Below are positions 44,012 through 52,900 of a stretch of 64,000 nt of DNA, one piece after another. The notes under the pieces were generated by a model that was given only the letters and a program-made list of their open reading frames with translations, was not told where the DNA came from and searched no databases. This DNA is from Salsuginibacillus halophilus (lineage in GTDB: Bacteria > Bacillota > Bacilli > Bacillales > Marinococcaceae), in the NCBI RefSeq assembly GCF_003014715.1, contig NZ_PYAV01000007.1:165480-229479 (forward strand), read 5' to 3'. The translations under genes were made by a program, and so were the position numbers. How positions within the stretch are numbered: the stretch's first letter is position 1; the number at the start of each line of letters is the position of its first letter.

Positions 44012-45172
44012 TTACACAACATTCGTTTCTTCTTCATGGAAAAAGGTTTTTAACGCTTCCATGACATCTGCCTTTTCCCGAATCACAAACTTACGAAAAG
44101 CTGGATCATGCAGCGGGCGGAAGGCACTCATTAATGTGCTCGGCCGGTTTTGCGGGTTAATTTCTGTATAGCCGAACATGCTGCTTACTTCCAGCAGCTC
44201 ACGGACGAGCGCCGTGCAGCGCGCTTGATCGCTCGTTAAGTTATCCCCGTCTGACACGTGAAACGGATAAATATTATACCGCTCCGGACTGTAATCTGCG
44301 TCAATAAGCGCTAACGCCTTCCGGTACGCAGATGAGCAGACGGTTCCACCACTTTCACCTTTTCCGAAAAATTCTTCTTCTGTCACAACTTTGGCTTCTG
44401 TATGATGGGCAATAAACTCAATATCCACTGACGTGTATTTTGTTCTTAAAAAGCGCACCATCCAAAAGAAAAAGCTGCGGGCCACGTACTTTTCAAACCG
44501 ACCCATCGAACCTGACGTATCCATCATAGCTAAGATGACAGCTTTTGACTCTGGCAGCTTTGTTTCATTCCAAGTTTTAAATCGCAAGTCTTCCTGATAA
44601 ATCGGATGAATCACATTTTTCCCTTTCATTGCGTTTCGTTTTAAAGCAGAAAGAATCGTCCGCCGCTTATCCACATTCCCCATTAATCCCTGCTTGCGAA
44701 TGTCGTTGAATTCAATATCATCAACAACAAAGCTGTCTTTTTCTTTCTTTTTCAAATTCGGCAGCTCTAGTTCTTGAAACATCACTTCCTCAAGCTCTGC
44801 AAGACTAATATCGGTCTCGTATATATCTTCGCCAGGACCATCTCCAGCTCCTTCTCCTGCACCTTGTTGACCTTTTTTTGCTTCTCTGCCGATCACATCG
44901 CCTACATCACTATCTCCGTCTCCCTGCCCGACTTGTGGGTTGTTTTTTTCATTGTAGCGGATTTTATATTCATCAAGGGAACGGATCGGAATCCGGACTT
45001 TTCCCCGGCCGTCGGACATAATAATGCTCTCTTCGGTAATAATATCCGGCAGCTGCTCACGGATCGCTTCTTTTACAAGCTCTTCATGCCGGTGCTGGTC
45101 TTGCTCGCCTTTACGGTGGAGGGACCAGTTTTCTTCGGAAATGATCGGCTTTGACACGTCCCGCTCTTTCAT
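44012..45172 (-). CDS. yhbH: YhbH, DUF444 sporulation stress protein
   Basis: 386 residues, close to the B. subtilis YhbH length. The C-terminal part is a VWA-like domain ([15 protein letters not shown]); the middle has a Gly-rich linker ([13 protein letters not shown]). YhbH works with PrkA and SpoVR in sporulation and stress. The start MKERD follows AAGGAGGGC; the open frame continues upstream through noncoding DNA. The region ahead (45173-45360) holds a weak hairpin with T7 (about 45239-45263) but no gene. Confidence 0.92.
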   Translation of the reverse strand: MKERDVSKPIISEENWSLHRKGEQDQHRHEELVKEAIREQLPDIITEESIIMSDGRGKVRIPIRSLDEYKIRYNEKNNPQVGQGDGDSDVGDVIGREAKKGQQGAGEGAGDGPGEDIYETDISLAELEEVMFQELELPNLKKKEKDSFVVDDIEFNDIRKQGLMGNVDKRRTILSALKRNAMKGKNVIHPIYQEDLRFKTWNETKLPESKAVILAMMDTSGSMGRFEKYVARSFFFWMVRFLRTKYTSVDIEFIAHHTEAKVVTEEEFFGKGESGGTVCSSAYRKALALIDADYSPERYNIYPFHVSDGDNLTSDQARCTALVRELLEVSSMFGYTEINPQNRPSTLMSAFRPLHDPAFRKFVIREKADVMEALKTFFHEEETNVV

Positions 45173-45360
45173 GGTCAAGCCCTCCTTAAAGCGCTTTGCC
45201 TTTTTGCTATTGTATGCGGCACCTGCTTGAAATTGCATAAAAAAAGGACGGCCGATGCCGGCGCCCTCTAATCTATCGACAAACTCTTGTAATGGTGGAG
45301 ACCTTTTCGCACGCATCTCAACATGGATCATGCAGTCCGTGCGGCTTGTTGAGAAGTTAA

Positions 45361-45394
45361 AAAACGAACCGGGTCTACTCCCCCGGTTCGTTTT
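45361..45394 (-). terminator. Terminator of the signal peptidase gene
   Basis: A 13-bp perfect stem AAAACGAACCGGG / CCCGGTTCGTTTT, followed on the minus strand by TTAAC after the T run. Confidence 0.85.
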
Positions 45395-45406
45395 CGCATA
45401 TTTCAT

Positions 45407-45958
45407 TTAAGGTATCATAGAGATATCATCAACAGGCCAGTAGCGGATGTTAGCCTTGCCGACAACATCATCAATTGCAATGTAACCGAGCTGCCTGCTG
45501 TCTAAACTGTTCCGGCGGTTATCGCCGAGAACAAACAATTGATCTTCCGGCACAACAGCTTCACCGGTCACTTCCAGTAAAGAGAAATCATAGGTAAAAG
45601 GGCCGGCGCTGTACGTACCCTTTGCTTCATCTAAGTACGGTTCATCGTAACTTTCACCATTAATATAAAGCTCGTCATCCTCGAAGCGGAGTTCATCTCC
45701 TGGAAGTCCGATAATGCGTTTAATATAATCACTGTCATCAGTCGCATTAAAAACGACTAAATCAAACCGTTCCGGATCCGCAATTTCATAGCCGACTTTA
45801 TTTATGATTAACCGCTCACCATCTTCAATGGTCGGCATCATGGATTCGCCATGTACAACATAGTTTGCAAATAAAAACATACGGACAAGCAGTACGATGA
45901 CAAGCACGACCGCAAATGTTTTTGCCCATTCCCAAACTTCACGTCCAATGCTGTTCAC
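45407..45958 (-). CDS. sipS: Type I signal peptidase (SipS-like)
   Basis: 183 residues. An N-terminal transmembrane helix (about 11-31) is followed by the catalytic Ser box (HGESMMPTI), catalytic Lys box (DYIKRIIGLPGD) and the GDNRRNSLDSRQLGYI box. It removes signal peptides from exported proteins. GTG start after GGGAGG; an in-frame ATG 13 codons upstream lacks a site. The paralogue (S, T, U, V) cannot be assigned with certainty. Confidence 0.9.
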   Translation of the reverse strand: MNSIGREVWEWAKTFAVVLVIVLLVRMFLFANYVVHGESMMPTIEDGERLIINKVGYEIADPERFDLVVFNATDDSDYIKRIIGLPGDELRFEDDELYINGESYDEPYLDEAKGTYSAGPFTYDFSLLEVTGEAVVPEDQLFVLGDNRRNSLDSRQLGYIAIDDVVGKANIRYWPVDDISMIP

Positions 45959-46199
45959 GCGCAACGCCTCCCGTCTATCATACTCACAATGTATCATTGT
46001 TTCACATAAAGCTCAAACTTGAGCCCGGCGCGTTTAAAACGAATAAATCACTTATGTTGTTTCGTTTGTATTTAAACGGGTATATGTCAATTGTTAAGTT
46101 TTTATATCATTCTCCCATAATTTTTCATGAAACTATTGATTTTTATCGCTTTAAAATGAAAAATAGGTATAGAAACAAATGATGAACTTATAAAACGAC
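45959..46199. other. AT-rich intergenic region without a gene
   Basis: Divergent spacer between the signal peptidase gene and the secreted-protein gene. I see no gene, repeat or clear terminator; it presumably holds the promoter of the signal peptidase gene, which I could not pin down. Confidence 0.5.
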
Positions 46200-46225
46200 T
46201 GTAACGAACGTTAAGCATTATCGTC
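46200..46225 (+). promoter_or_regulatory. Possible ECF-sigma promoter
   Basis: TGTAAC, 16 bases, CGTC resembles promoters read by extracytoplasmic-function sigma factors of bacilli (SigX/SigM/SigW: TGWAAC, N16-17, CGWM). The start codon of a secreted protein lies 43 bases downstream. Confidence 0.5.
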
Positions 46226-46267
46226 TAACTAAAGAGAGGCGCGCTTCAAAGAGTGAGGTGAACGCAA

Positions 46268-47161
46268 TTGAAAGCGTTAACGACAGTTTTTATGAGCATA
46301 TGGCTGCTGTACAGCGGGGCCTCCACCCTTCAGGCCCAAGCCGACGAGAGCAGCTATCAATTCAACCACCCGGGTGTTAAAGCACAATGGGATGAAACCC
46401 ATCTTTCTGTAGAATGGGGACCGTTTGAACAATTTGGACATCAAGTGCAAATTCAGGATGCGTATTATCAAGATGAGGCCTGGCATGTGTTTTACAAACT
46501 AACATACCCTGATACTTCAAGCCTTCCGCTTGCAATCGAAACTCATCCACGCGATGCGATTAAAGTTGTGCAGGAAACCGGACACCACGGAAATGACATT
46601 CATCTATATGAAGTCCGTGGAGACAACTCGTATATGGAGTATCAACAACCTGCAGCTGTAGCAGAAGATAAAACTTTTACGCTTGCTTTCGAGCAGATGC
46701 CGGCACAAGAAGCGCTGCAAAATGAAGGCGTCTATGTGCTTGATAGCAGCGGCGAGGCAGTAGATACAATCATTGTCTTGAATGATGATCAGGAAGTTAA
46801 GGTCCTCCCACCGGAAGACGGCTACGAACGTGATGAATTTTACACGTTATACGTGCAGGACATGATGAATGAACATACCGGAATTCATGGATTTAAGCAG
46901 TCATTTCAAGCAGTCGATCATGATGAAGATGATCATACGCCGATGAATTTAATGGCGCCGGAGCAAGAAACTGAAGGCCTGCCGATCATTGCAAAGAATC
47001 ATGCTACCTCCCAAAGCAGCAAGCCGGAGGCGTCATTTGTATTTGAAGAACCGCTTCATGTAATGACCGAACAACCTGCATTCGAGCACTGGCGAACCGC
47101 AAACAGCAGTGAGCCTGCACCGCTGCATGTCCGGCACGCTCTAGATCCTGAAACTTTTTAA
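46268..47161 (+). CDS. Secreted acidic protein of unknown function
   Basis: 297 residues beginning with a classical signal peptide (MKALTT...TLQAQA, probable cleavage after AQA). The mature part is acidic and appears beta-rich in its first half (VEWGPFEQFGHQVQIQDAYYQ; AWHVFYKLTYPD), resembling a DUF4179/immunoglobulin-like extracellular domain only in general character. I do not recognise a family. TTG start 7 bases after GAGGTG. The first codons also contain a cre-like sequence (13 of 14 matches), possibly by chance. It converges on prkA. Confidence 0.8.
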   Translation: MKALTTVFMSIWLLYSGASTLQAQADESSYQFNHPGVKAQWDETHLSVEWGPFEQFGHQVQIQDAYYQDEAWHVFYKLTYPDTSSLPLAIETHPRDAIKVVQETGHHGNDIHLYEVRGDNSYMEYQQPAAVAEDKTFTLAFEQMPAQEALQNEGVYVLDSSGEAVDTIIVLNDDQEVKVLPPEDGYERDEFYTLYVQDMMNEHTGIHGFKQSFQAVDHDEDDHTPMNLMAPEQETEGLPIIAKNHATSQSSKPEASFVFEEPLHVMTEQPAFEHWRTANSSEPAPLHVRHALDPETF

Positions 47162-47172
47162 TTTAACAAAAC

Positions 47173-47213
47173 AAAGCTGCCTGACCCGGTGATTTGCCGG
47201 ATCAGGCAGCTTT
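47173..47213. terminator. Bidirectional terminator behind the secreted-protein gene
   Basis: Long stem AAAGCTGCCTGA / TCAGGCAGCTTT, extended by CCGG / CCGG pairs, with T-rich runs on both strands. Confidence 0.85.
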
Positions 47214-47223
47214 TTATAGGTAT

Positions 47224-47496
47224 CGACCGCTCGCTTACAAGCGGCGACCGCTCTCTCATGGGCGGCGACTGCTCGCTCACAAGCGGCGACCGCTCTCTCA
47301 CATGGCGCGACCGCTCGCTTACGGGCGGCTACCGCTCTCTCACATGGCGCGACTGCTCGCTCACAAGCGGCGACCGCTCTCTCATGGGCGGCGACTGCTC
47401 GCTCACAAGCGGCGAGCGCTCGCTTACGGGGGGCGACCGCTCTCTCACGGCCGTCGACCGCTCTCTCATGGGCGGCGACACCTCGCTCAAGGGCAG
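47224..47496. repeat. 21-bp tandem array, copy B (13 units)
   Basis: Thirteen units of exactly 21 bp, with core CGACYGCTCKCTYAC. Units with GCTCGCT and GCTCTCT mostly alternate, making a 42-bp higher-order period. Units 3, 7 and 9 are identical, as are 2, 8 and 12. It lies between the converging secreted-protein gene and prkA. Because the period is divisible by three, several frames stay open through it (seven-residue repeats), but there is no ribosome binding site. Confidence 0.95.
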
Positions 47497-47538
47497 CGAG
47501 CCGCCCCCCACTGTTTTCACGCGCGCCGGCTCAACATT

Positions 47539-49434
47539 CTAACGGTTTAGCAGGCTGCCGACGTAACGAAGCAGCTCATTTGCTGATGTAGAGTCATAGC
47601 CGTAGTCATCGATTAGCCGGGCAACAACTTCATTGATCTTTTTCAGCTGAGATTCATCCGGTGTCTGCGTCGATGTCGTGATTTTTACAACGTCTTTTAA
47701 ATCTGCAAATAGTTTCTTTTGGATGGCTTCGCGGAGGCGCTCGTGCGAAGCGTAATCAAATGTCTTTCCTTTGCGGGCATATGCAGAGATCCGGATTAAG
47801 ACTTCTTCGCGGAACGATTTTTTCGCATTCTCAGAAATCCCGATCTGCTCTTCAATGGAGCGCATCAGTTTTTCGTCCGGATTCATCTCATCCCCTGTTA
47901 ACGGATCACGGGTTTTTGTTTTGTTGCAGTAAGCTTCAACATTATCAAGGTAGTTATTTAATAAGGTTTTTGCCGACTCTTCGTACGAATATACAAATGC
48001 TTTTTGAACTTCTTTTTTCGCAATTTCATCGTATTCTCTACGTGCGATTGCAATAAAGTCCATATAACGTTTCCGGTCATCTGCTGAAATTGAAGCGTGC
48101 TGATCCAGCCCATCTTTCAGTGAACGCAGCACATCCAGTGCATTAATTGAGGATGCTTCTTTACGAATGATTGCTGAAGAAATCCGGTTAATCACGTAGC
48201 GCGGATCAATCCCGGTCATTCCTTCGTCTTGATGTTCATTTTTCAGCTCATCAACATCTTGATCCGTAAAACCTTCCACATCTTCCCCGTCATACAGCTT
48301 CATTTTTTTCACAAGATCAATGCCTTGGCGCTTCGGCTCTTTCATCCGGGTTAACACTGTGAAGATCGCAGCCGTTTTTAAGGCATGCGGCGCGATATGA
48401 ATGTGGGCCATATCGCTTTCATCAATCATTTTTTGATAAATCCGTTCCTCATCAGTTACTTTTAAGTTGTACGGCACGTTCATGACAATAATTCGTGAAT
48501 GAAGCGCCTCATTTTTCTTGTTTGAAATGAACGATTGATACTCTGCTTCGTTTGTATGCGCAACAATTAATTCATCTGCACTAATTAAAGCAAAACGCCC
48601 GGCTTTAAAGTTGCCTTCCTGGGTTAAAGAAAGTAAATGCCATAAAAACTTTTCGTCACACTTTAACATTTCTTGGAACTCCATCATGCCCCGGTTGGCT
48701 TTATTAAGCTCACCATCAAAGCGATACGCCCGTGGGTCCGATTCGGACCCGTATTCAGCAATCGTTGAGAAGTCAATGCTGCCGGTTAAATCAGCAATGT
48801 CCTGCGATTTCGGGTCCGATGGTGAGAATGTCCCGATCCCGCACCGCTTATCTTCTGAGAAAAAGATACGCTCAACCATGACATCTTCAACACGGCCGCC
48901 GTATTCCTGCTCAAGCCGCATTAAGTTTAAAGGGGATAAATTTCCTTCAATTTTAATCCCGTATTCTTTGTAAAAATCATCGCGTAAATGATGCGGCACC
49001 AAGTGCAAGGGATCTTCCTGCATGGGACAGCCGGCGATCGCATAAACAGCCCCGCGGTCGGTACATGTATACTCTTCAAGGCCGCGCTTTAACATATTTA
49101 CAATCGTCGACTTACCACCGCTGACCGGTCCCATCAACATTAAAATACGCTTTCGTACATCCAGCTTTCTTGCAGCGGAATGAAAATATTCTTCAACAAG
49201 TTTATCCACCGGCTCTTCTAAACCATAAATCTCATCTTCAAAAAACTTATACCTCTTCTTCCCATCCTCTTCAACAATCCCGGCATCTTTAATCATGTTA
49301 TACACCCGGCTGTGGGCGGACTGGGCAACGTGCGGATGTTCTTTAACAATTTCAAGGTACTCTGCAAATGTACCGCGCCATTCCAACGCTTTCATTGAAT
49401 CACGGTGATCTCTCATCTTATTTAAAATATCCAT
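47539..49434 (-). CDS. prkA: Serine protein kinase / AAA+ protease PrkA
   Basis: 631 residues, full PrkA length. Walker A (GPVSGGKST) lies in the N-terminal AAA+ part; the C-terminal half is the PrkA kinase-like domain (KKEVQKAFVYSYEESA). PrkA is important for sporulation and was described as a kinase and later as an ATP-dependent protease. It normally acts with YhbH and SpoVR, both encoded in this window. Start MDILNKM after AAAGGAGG; a TTG two codons earlier overlaps the site. Confidence 0.95.
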   Translation of the reverse strand: MDILNKMRDHRDSMKALEWRGTFAEYLEIVKEHPHVAQSAHSRVYNMIKDAGIVEEDGKKRYKFFEDEIYGLEEPVDKLVEEYFHSAARKLDVRKRILMLMGPVSGGKSTIVNMLKRGLEEYTCTDRGAVYAIAGCPMQEDPLHLVPHHLRDDFYKEYGIKIEGNLSPLNLMRLEQEYGGRVEDVMVERIFFSEDKRCGIGTFSPSDPKSQDIADLTGSIDFSTIAEYGSESDPRAYRFDGELNKANRGMMEFQEMLKCDEKFLWHLLSLTQEGNFKAGRFALISADELIVAHTNEAEYQSFISNKKNEALHSRIIVMNVPYNLKVTDEERIYQKMIDESDMAHIHIAPHALKTAAIFTVLTRMKEPKRQGIDLVKKMKLYDGEDVEGFTDQDVDELKNEHQDEGMTGIDPRYVINRISSAIIRKEASSINALDVLRSLKDGLDQHASISADDRKRYMDFIAIARREYDEIAKKEVQKAFVYSYEESAKTLLNNYLDNVEAYCNKTKTRDPLTGDEMNPDEKLMRSIEEQIGISENAKKSFREEVLIRISAYARKGKTFDYASHERLREAIQKKLFADLKDVVKITTSTQTPDESQLKKINEVVARLIDDYGYDSTSANELLRYVGSLLNR

Positions 49435-49601
49435 GCACAACCTCCTTTAAAACCTGGGCAGCTGCCTGCTCAACTGTGATATTAAAATCTATGCGCAAAG
49501 AGACAGCGTCATGCGTGCGAATAGGACAAAGGACGTTAGAAATTCAGCTGGGAGTCTAGTAAAATTGTGATAGAACTTGTCAAAGAAAGGAGGAACGCTT
49601 T

Positions 49602-51461
49602 TTGAAAGCTGCATTTGGGGCGCTTCTCATTATATTAATGGCCGGCGCTTTTCCAATCCTCCTCCAACTTACATATGAAGAAGCAACAGAAGCAAGAACC
49701 TTAAATCATATGCTTGAAGAAGAAATAGATATTGAAGATATCACCCTGCCAAGCAATAGTTACATTTATGATACAAACAACGAGGTAGCTGCTGAACTCC
49801 GTACAGGTGAAAACCGAATTCAGCTGACATATGACGAACTGCCTGATTCGTTTAAAGAAGCTTTTCTTGCGACAGAGGATCAACAGTTTTATGAGCATGA
49901 AGGGGTGGATGCAAGTGCCATCGTCCGGGCCCTTCTTACAAATATGCAGTCTGACGGTATCGAGCAAGGAGCAAGCACTATTACGCAGCAGCTGGTGCGA
50001 AATGTGTACTTAACAAACGAAGAATCTTATAATCGCAAATTAAGCGAAGCCCTCTATTCCTATGAAATTGAACAACGTTATACAAAAGAAGAGATTCTCA
50101 CCTTTTACTTAAACACTGTATATTTCAGCAACGGGGTTTACGGGATTGAAGCAGCGAGCCGGCATTACTTTGACCGACCGAGCAACGAACTTTCGATTGC
50201 TGAAACAGCGTTTCTTACAGGGGTTCCTGCAAATCCGAGCTATTATAACCCACGTGAGAACAAAGAAAACACCCACGAGCGTCAAGCATGGGTGCTGCAA
50301 AAAATGCTAGAAACTGAAGATATTAATGAGGAGGAGTATGAGGCGGCGCTCGAAGCTGACATCCACCTCGCTGATAGAACTTACGCAAATGATTATCCAG
50401 CCTATACGGATTATGTGAAACATGAGCTTAAAGAATTAATTGCTGAAGAAGAAGGTTTAAACCGACATCAAGACGATGCTGAGAGAAGTGCACAAGCCAA
50501 TGAAAAAATGAATGAACGTGTGGAAGAAGTGCTCGCTTCAGGTGTCCACATTGAAACGGCGCTGAACCCGAATGTGCAGGCACAGACCGAAAGTGCAGCA
50601 GGCAATGTTCTTTCGCAGGCAGGACCTGACAATGCTTCAGTCGTCATAAATCATATCCACCACCGGATTGAAGGCATTACCGGCGGAAAAAATTATGAAA
50701 TCGGAAATTTCCACCGCGGTTACCAAACCTTCCGTTCGCCAGGCTCAAGTATTAAACCACTGCTCGTCTTTGCACCTTACTTAAATGAAACCGGCGCCTC
50801 GATTAACAGCGCGGTGAATGCTGATAGTATGTGCCGCGGTGACTACTGCCCGCAAAACTACGGCGGCGCGGAATACGGTAATGTTTCAATTCAAGAGTCG
50901 TTTATCCGTTCGCATAACACACCTGCTGTCCGCTTAATGGAACGGATCGGTGTAAACACAGCTTTTTCTTATTTAAATGCATTTAATTTCAACAGTGTTA
51001 CCGATGAAGATCGGCGTCTCCCCGCAGCGCTTGGTGGCTTTGCAAATGGTATGAGTCCTTTAGAGATGACGAAAGCTTATACTACTTTTTCAAACCAAGG
51101 GCATTATCAGCCGGCGCGCGCGATATTGTCAGTCAAAGATGCAGAAGGAGAAGAGCTGTACAGCTGGAATGACCGGGCGGAACATGTGTGGAGCACAGAA
51201 ACGAATGAATCGATGCGCACTATGCTCTCCGGCACCCTGCATAATGGCACCGGCCGGCAAGCGGCTTACGCCGGCGCTACCGGCGGTGGAAAAACCGGCA
51301 CGACAAACAACACGCGCGATTTATGGTTCGTTGGATATAACGATCGATACACGGTCGGCGTTTGGGTCGGCTATGACGACAACCGCTCCTTGGATGCTCA
51401 TGCGCCGAGCCAGCCGCACTTAAACATATGGCGTAACATCACATCACAACTGCCAAACTAA
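49602..51461 (+). CDS. Class A penicillin-binding protein
   Basis: 619 residues, short for the class. An N-terminal signal anchor (about 4-22) precedes a glycosyltransferase-51 domain with ATEDQQFYEHEGVD and QGASTITQQLVRNVY. The C-terminal transpeptidase has SSIK (SPGSSIKPL), SHN and KTGTT motifs, ending shortly after the active-site box with no C-terminal extension. It polymerises and crosslinks peptidoglycan. TTG start 7-8 bases after AAAGGAGG. The matching B. subtilis PBP cannot be named securely. Confidence 0.92.
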   Translation: MKAAFGALLIILMAGAFPILLQLTYEEATEARTLNHMLEEEIDIEDITLPSNSYIYDTNNEVAAELRTGENRIQLTYDELPDSFKEAFLATEDQQFYEHEGVDASAIVRALLTNMQSDGIEQGASTITQQLVRNVYLTNEESYNRKLSEALYSYEIEQRYTKEEILTFYLNTVYFSNGVYGIEAASRHYFDRPSNELSIAETAFLTGVPANPSYYNPRENKENTHERQAWVLQKMLETEDINEEEYEAALEADIHLADRTYANDYPAYTDYVKHELKELIAEEEGLNRHQDDAERSAQANEKMNERVEEVLASGVHIETALNPNVQAQTESAAGNVLSQAGPDNASVVINHIHHRIEGITGGKNYEIGNFHRGYQTFRSPGSSIKPLLVFAPYLNETGASINSAVNADSMCRGDYCPQNYGGAEYGNVSIQESFIRSHNTPAVRLMERIGVNTAFSYLNAFNFNSVTDEDRRLPAALGGFANGMSPLEMTKAYTTFSNQGHYQPARAILSVKDAEGEELYSWNDRAEHVWSTETNESMRTMLSGTLHNGTGRQAAYAGATGGGKTGTTNNTRDLWFVGYNDRYTVGVWVGYDDNRSLDAHAPSQPHLNIWRNITSQLPN

Positions 51462-51479
51462 AACAACTAATGTCGATCA

Positions 51480-51509
51480 AAAATTCCACTGCCCACGCGG
51501 TGGAATTTT
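51480..51509 (+). terminator. Terminator of the PBP gene
   Basis: Stem AAAATTCCAC / GTGGAATTTT with a short GC-rich loop, followed by T and A. Confidence 0.85.
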
Positions 51510-51529
51510 TAGTGCGGATGCCACCCCAG

Positions 51530-51592
51530 CGAGCGGTCCTTACCAACCAGCGAGCGGTCCTACCTCCTGAGCGAGCGGTCTACATCACTCAG
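51530..51592. repeat. 21-bp tandem array, copy C (3 units)
   Basis: Three 21-bp units starting CGAGCGGTC, the reverse complement of the unit in copies A and B. It lies between the terminators of two converging genes (the PBP gene and the YufK-like gene). Confidence 0.88.
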
Positions 51593-51605
51593 CCACTACG
51601 ACAAA

Positions 51606-51631
51606 ACCCCAGCCAGGGAACCGGCTGGGGT
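51606..51631 (-). terminator. Terminator of the YufK-like gene
   Basis: Perfect outer stem ACCCCAGCC / GGCTGGGGT around GGTTCCCT, followed on the minus strand by TTTTG. Confidence 0.8.
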
Positions 51632-51652
51632 ACAATGCCACAAAAAGCGTTT

Positions 51653-52213
51653 TTACAACGGCAGGCTTGCGATGACGCTATTATATAAAAGTAGTGCCGC
51701 ATAGCTTACGGTGAGGATGAACGCGGCCCAAAACAATAGATGGAAAAAAATAAATCCGACGAGGCCGGGACCGCTTAACATATCGCTTACTTTGTAGGCA
51801 GTGTAAATAAAATAGATACATGAAGCCCCAAGAAAGCTGAAAAGGATACCGAGAGGAAATGAAATCATGAGCAGTGATATAACCCCTGCTGCTAAATAAA
51901 ACCAGGTACCACCGCGGATCTTCGTTAAGCTTATTCCTTGTTCATCTTTTGAAAAAAACAACATGGAAAGCTCAAGTACCGTGTCAGCAATGAGTTTTAA
52001 AGCCGAAAATACCATGAAAAATAATAAAAACAATAAAAACAGAAGCGTTAGCGTAATTCCTGCTTCAGAAAAAAACTCCATCATGCCGCGGTAAAGGCCA
52101 ATATCTACAAGCCACTCTGTAATCAAGGATTCAGCATATATGGCTAACGCAACACTAAACAGAATGATCGAAAATAAGGGTACGTAGCTTGTAACATATG
52201 TATTTCTTAACAC
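51653..52213 (-). CDS. YufK-like DUF5366 membrane protein
   Basis: 186 residues with five or so transmembrane helices and the internal motif FSALKLIADTVLELSMLFFSKDEQG, which I associate with B. subtilis YufK (about 185 residues; function unknown). The start is GTG (MLRNTYVTSY), 10 bases after AAGGAGAC. An ATG 13-14 codons upstream falls inside the terminator hairpin of the preceding gene and is therefore rejected. Confidence 0.75.
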   Translation of the reverse strand: MLRNTYVTSYVPLFSIILFSVALAIYAESLITEWLVDIGLYRGMMEFFSEAGITLTLLFLLFLLFFMVFSALKLIADTVLELSMLFFSKDEQGISLTKIRGGTWFYLAAGVISLLMISFPLGILFSFLGASCIYFIYTAYKVSDMLSGPGLVGFIFFHLLFWAAFILTVSYAALLLYNSVIASLPL

Positions 52214-52234
52214 TTTGTTCCGCGTCTCCTTAAA

Positions 52235-52269
52235 AAGATGCCTCACCATCATGTAAGGTGAAGCATCTT
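52235..52269 (-). terminator. Terminator of the heme-monooxygenase gene
   Basis: Stem AAGATGCTTCACC / GGTGAGGCATCTT (minus strand, one wobble or mismatch) with a short loop, followed by TTTAAGG. Its U tract leads directly into the ribosome binding site of the next gene. Confidence 0.75.
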
Positions 52270-52278
52270 AAGCCTGAA

Positions 52279-52590
52279 TTAAGATGTATGAAAAACGACT
52301 TCATACGCGTGCAGTTCACTTGAAGAAGAAGGACCTTTTTCTTTAGATTCACGCTTTTCCTGGTGGGCTTTTTTAAAGGCATCGCTATGGAGCCATGCTT
52401 CATAAGAAGCTTTATCTTCCCATTTTGTAAACACAACAAGTTTTTGGTCGCTTTTGTCGTCATCTAAAAACATAAACTCTAAACAGCCATCCACATTTGC
52501 CATGCTGTCTGCGCTTTTAGAGAAACGTGCTTTCATTTGCTCTTTTCCTTCTGCATCGTCTACATGGAGTTCATTCATTACGACGTACAT
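52279..52590 (-). CDS. IsdG/HmoA-like heme-degrading monooxygenase
   Basis: 103 residues of the antibiotic-biosynthesis-monooxygenase fold. The three residues typical of IsdG-type enzymes can be placed: Asn in MYVVMNEL, Trp in FTKWEDK and His in FKKAHQEKR. The motif WLHSDAFKKAH is close to IsdG and HmoA. It would open the heme ring to release iron. ATG start after AAAGGAG; a GTG seven codons upstream is not supported. Confidence 0.82.
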   Translation of the reverse strand: MYVVMNELHVDDAEGKEQMKARFSKSADSMANVDGCLEFMFLDDDKSDQKLVVFTKWEDKASYEAWLHSDAFKKAHQEKRESKEKGPSSSSELHAYEVVFHTS

Positions 52591-52665
52591 TGTATCTCTC
52601 CTTTCTACCATTTCATTCTATTATAGATGAGAATAGGTTCAGGCTCAAATGTGCACATCTCCTAT

Positions 52666-52694
52666 TTCACAACGGGTGTCATTTCCGGTATAAT
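52666..52694 (+). promoter_or_regulatory. Promoter of the 29-residue protein gene
   Basis: TTCACA, a 17-base spacer and a perfect TATAAT, 50 bases before the ATG. Confidence 0.7.
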
Positions 52695-52744
52695 GAGAAA
52701 AGCAGAATTAGGCTGAGCTGTTTAGTTAAAGGAGGATGACGTGT

Positions 52745-52834
52745 ATGGATTTGCTGCTCCTTCTCGGGGTTTCTGCAGTATTTATTATCTCCATTTTGAC
52801 CGGCGGCTACGAAGACAAGCCGCACAAGCAGTAA
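52745..52834 (+). CDS. 29-residue single-helix membrane protein
   Basis: MDLLLLLGVSAVFIISILTG followed by GYEDKPHKQ: one hydrophobic helix and a short polar tail. It has a promoter with TATAAT, a strong ribosome binding site (AAAGGAGG, 9 bases before the ATG) and a terminator 17 bases after the stop, so it is a self-contained transcription unit. The family is unknown to me; a toxin, a membrane-protein modulator or a spore-membrane peptide are possible. Confidence 0.75.
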   Translation: MDLLLLLGVSAVFIISILTGGYEDKPHKQ

Positions 52835-52851
52835 CACTGCCTCAACTTTAA

Positions 52852-52876
52852 AACACGCCGGATGCGCCGGCGTGTT
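52852..52876. terminator. Bidirectional terminator of the small gene and trmL
   Basis: Perfect 10-bp stem AACACGCCGG / CCGGCGTGTT with a 5-nt loop and T6 on the plus strand. Confidence 0.85.
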
Positions 52877-52900
52877 TTTTCATGTCTACCCTTTGAAATT

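Noticed and set aside
45173..45406. 78-codon N-terminal extension of yhbH.
   Set aside because: It runs through the terminator of the signal peptidase gene; the start at 45172 has AAGGAGGGC and matches the family length.
47224..47496. Possible CRISPR array.
   Set aside because: Units are contiguous 21-bp repeats with no unique spacers of 30 or more bases, and no cas genes are near.
47189..47550. Open frames with a seven-residue repeat (SLTSGDR and variants).
   Set aside because: They come from the 21-bp array, are open in more than one frame, and have no ribosome binding site or conserved flanks.
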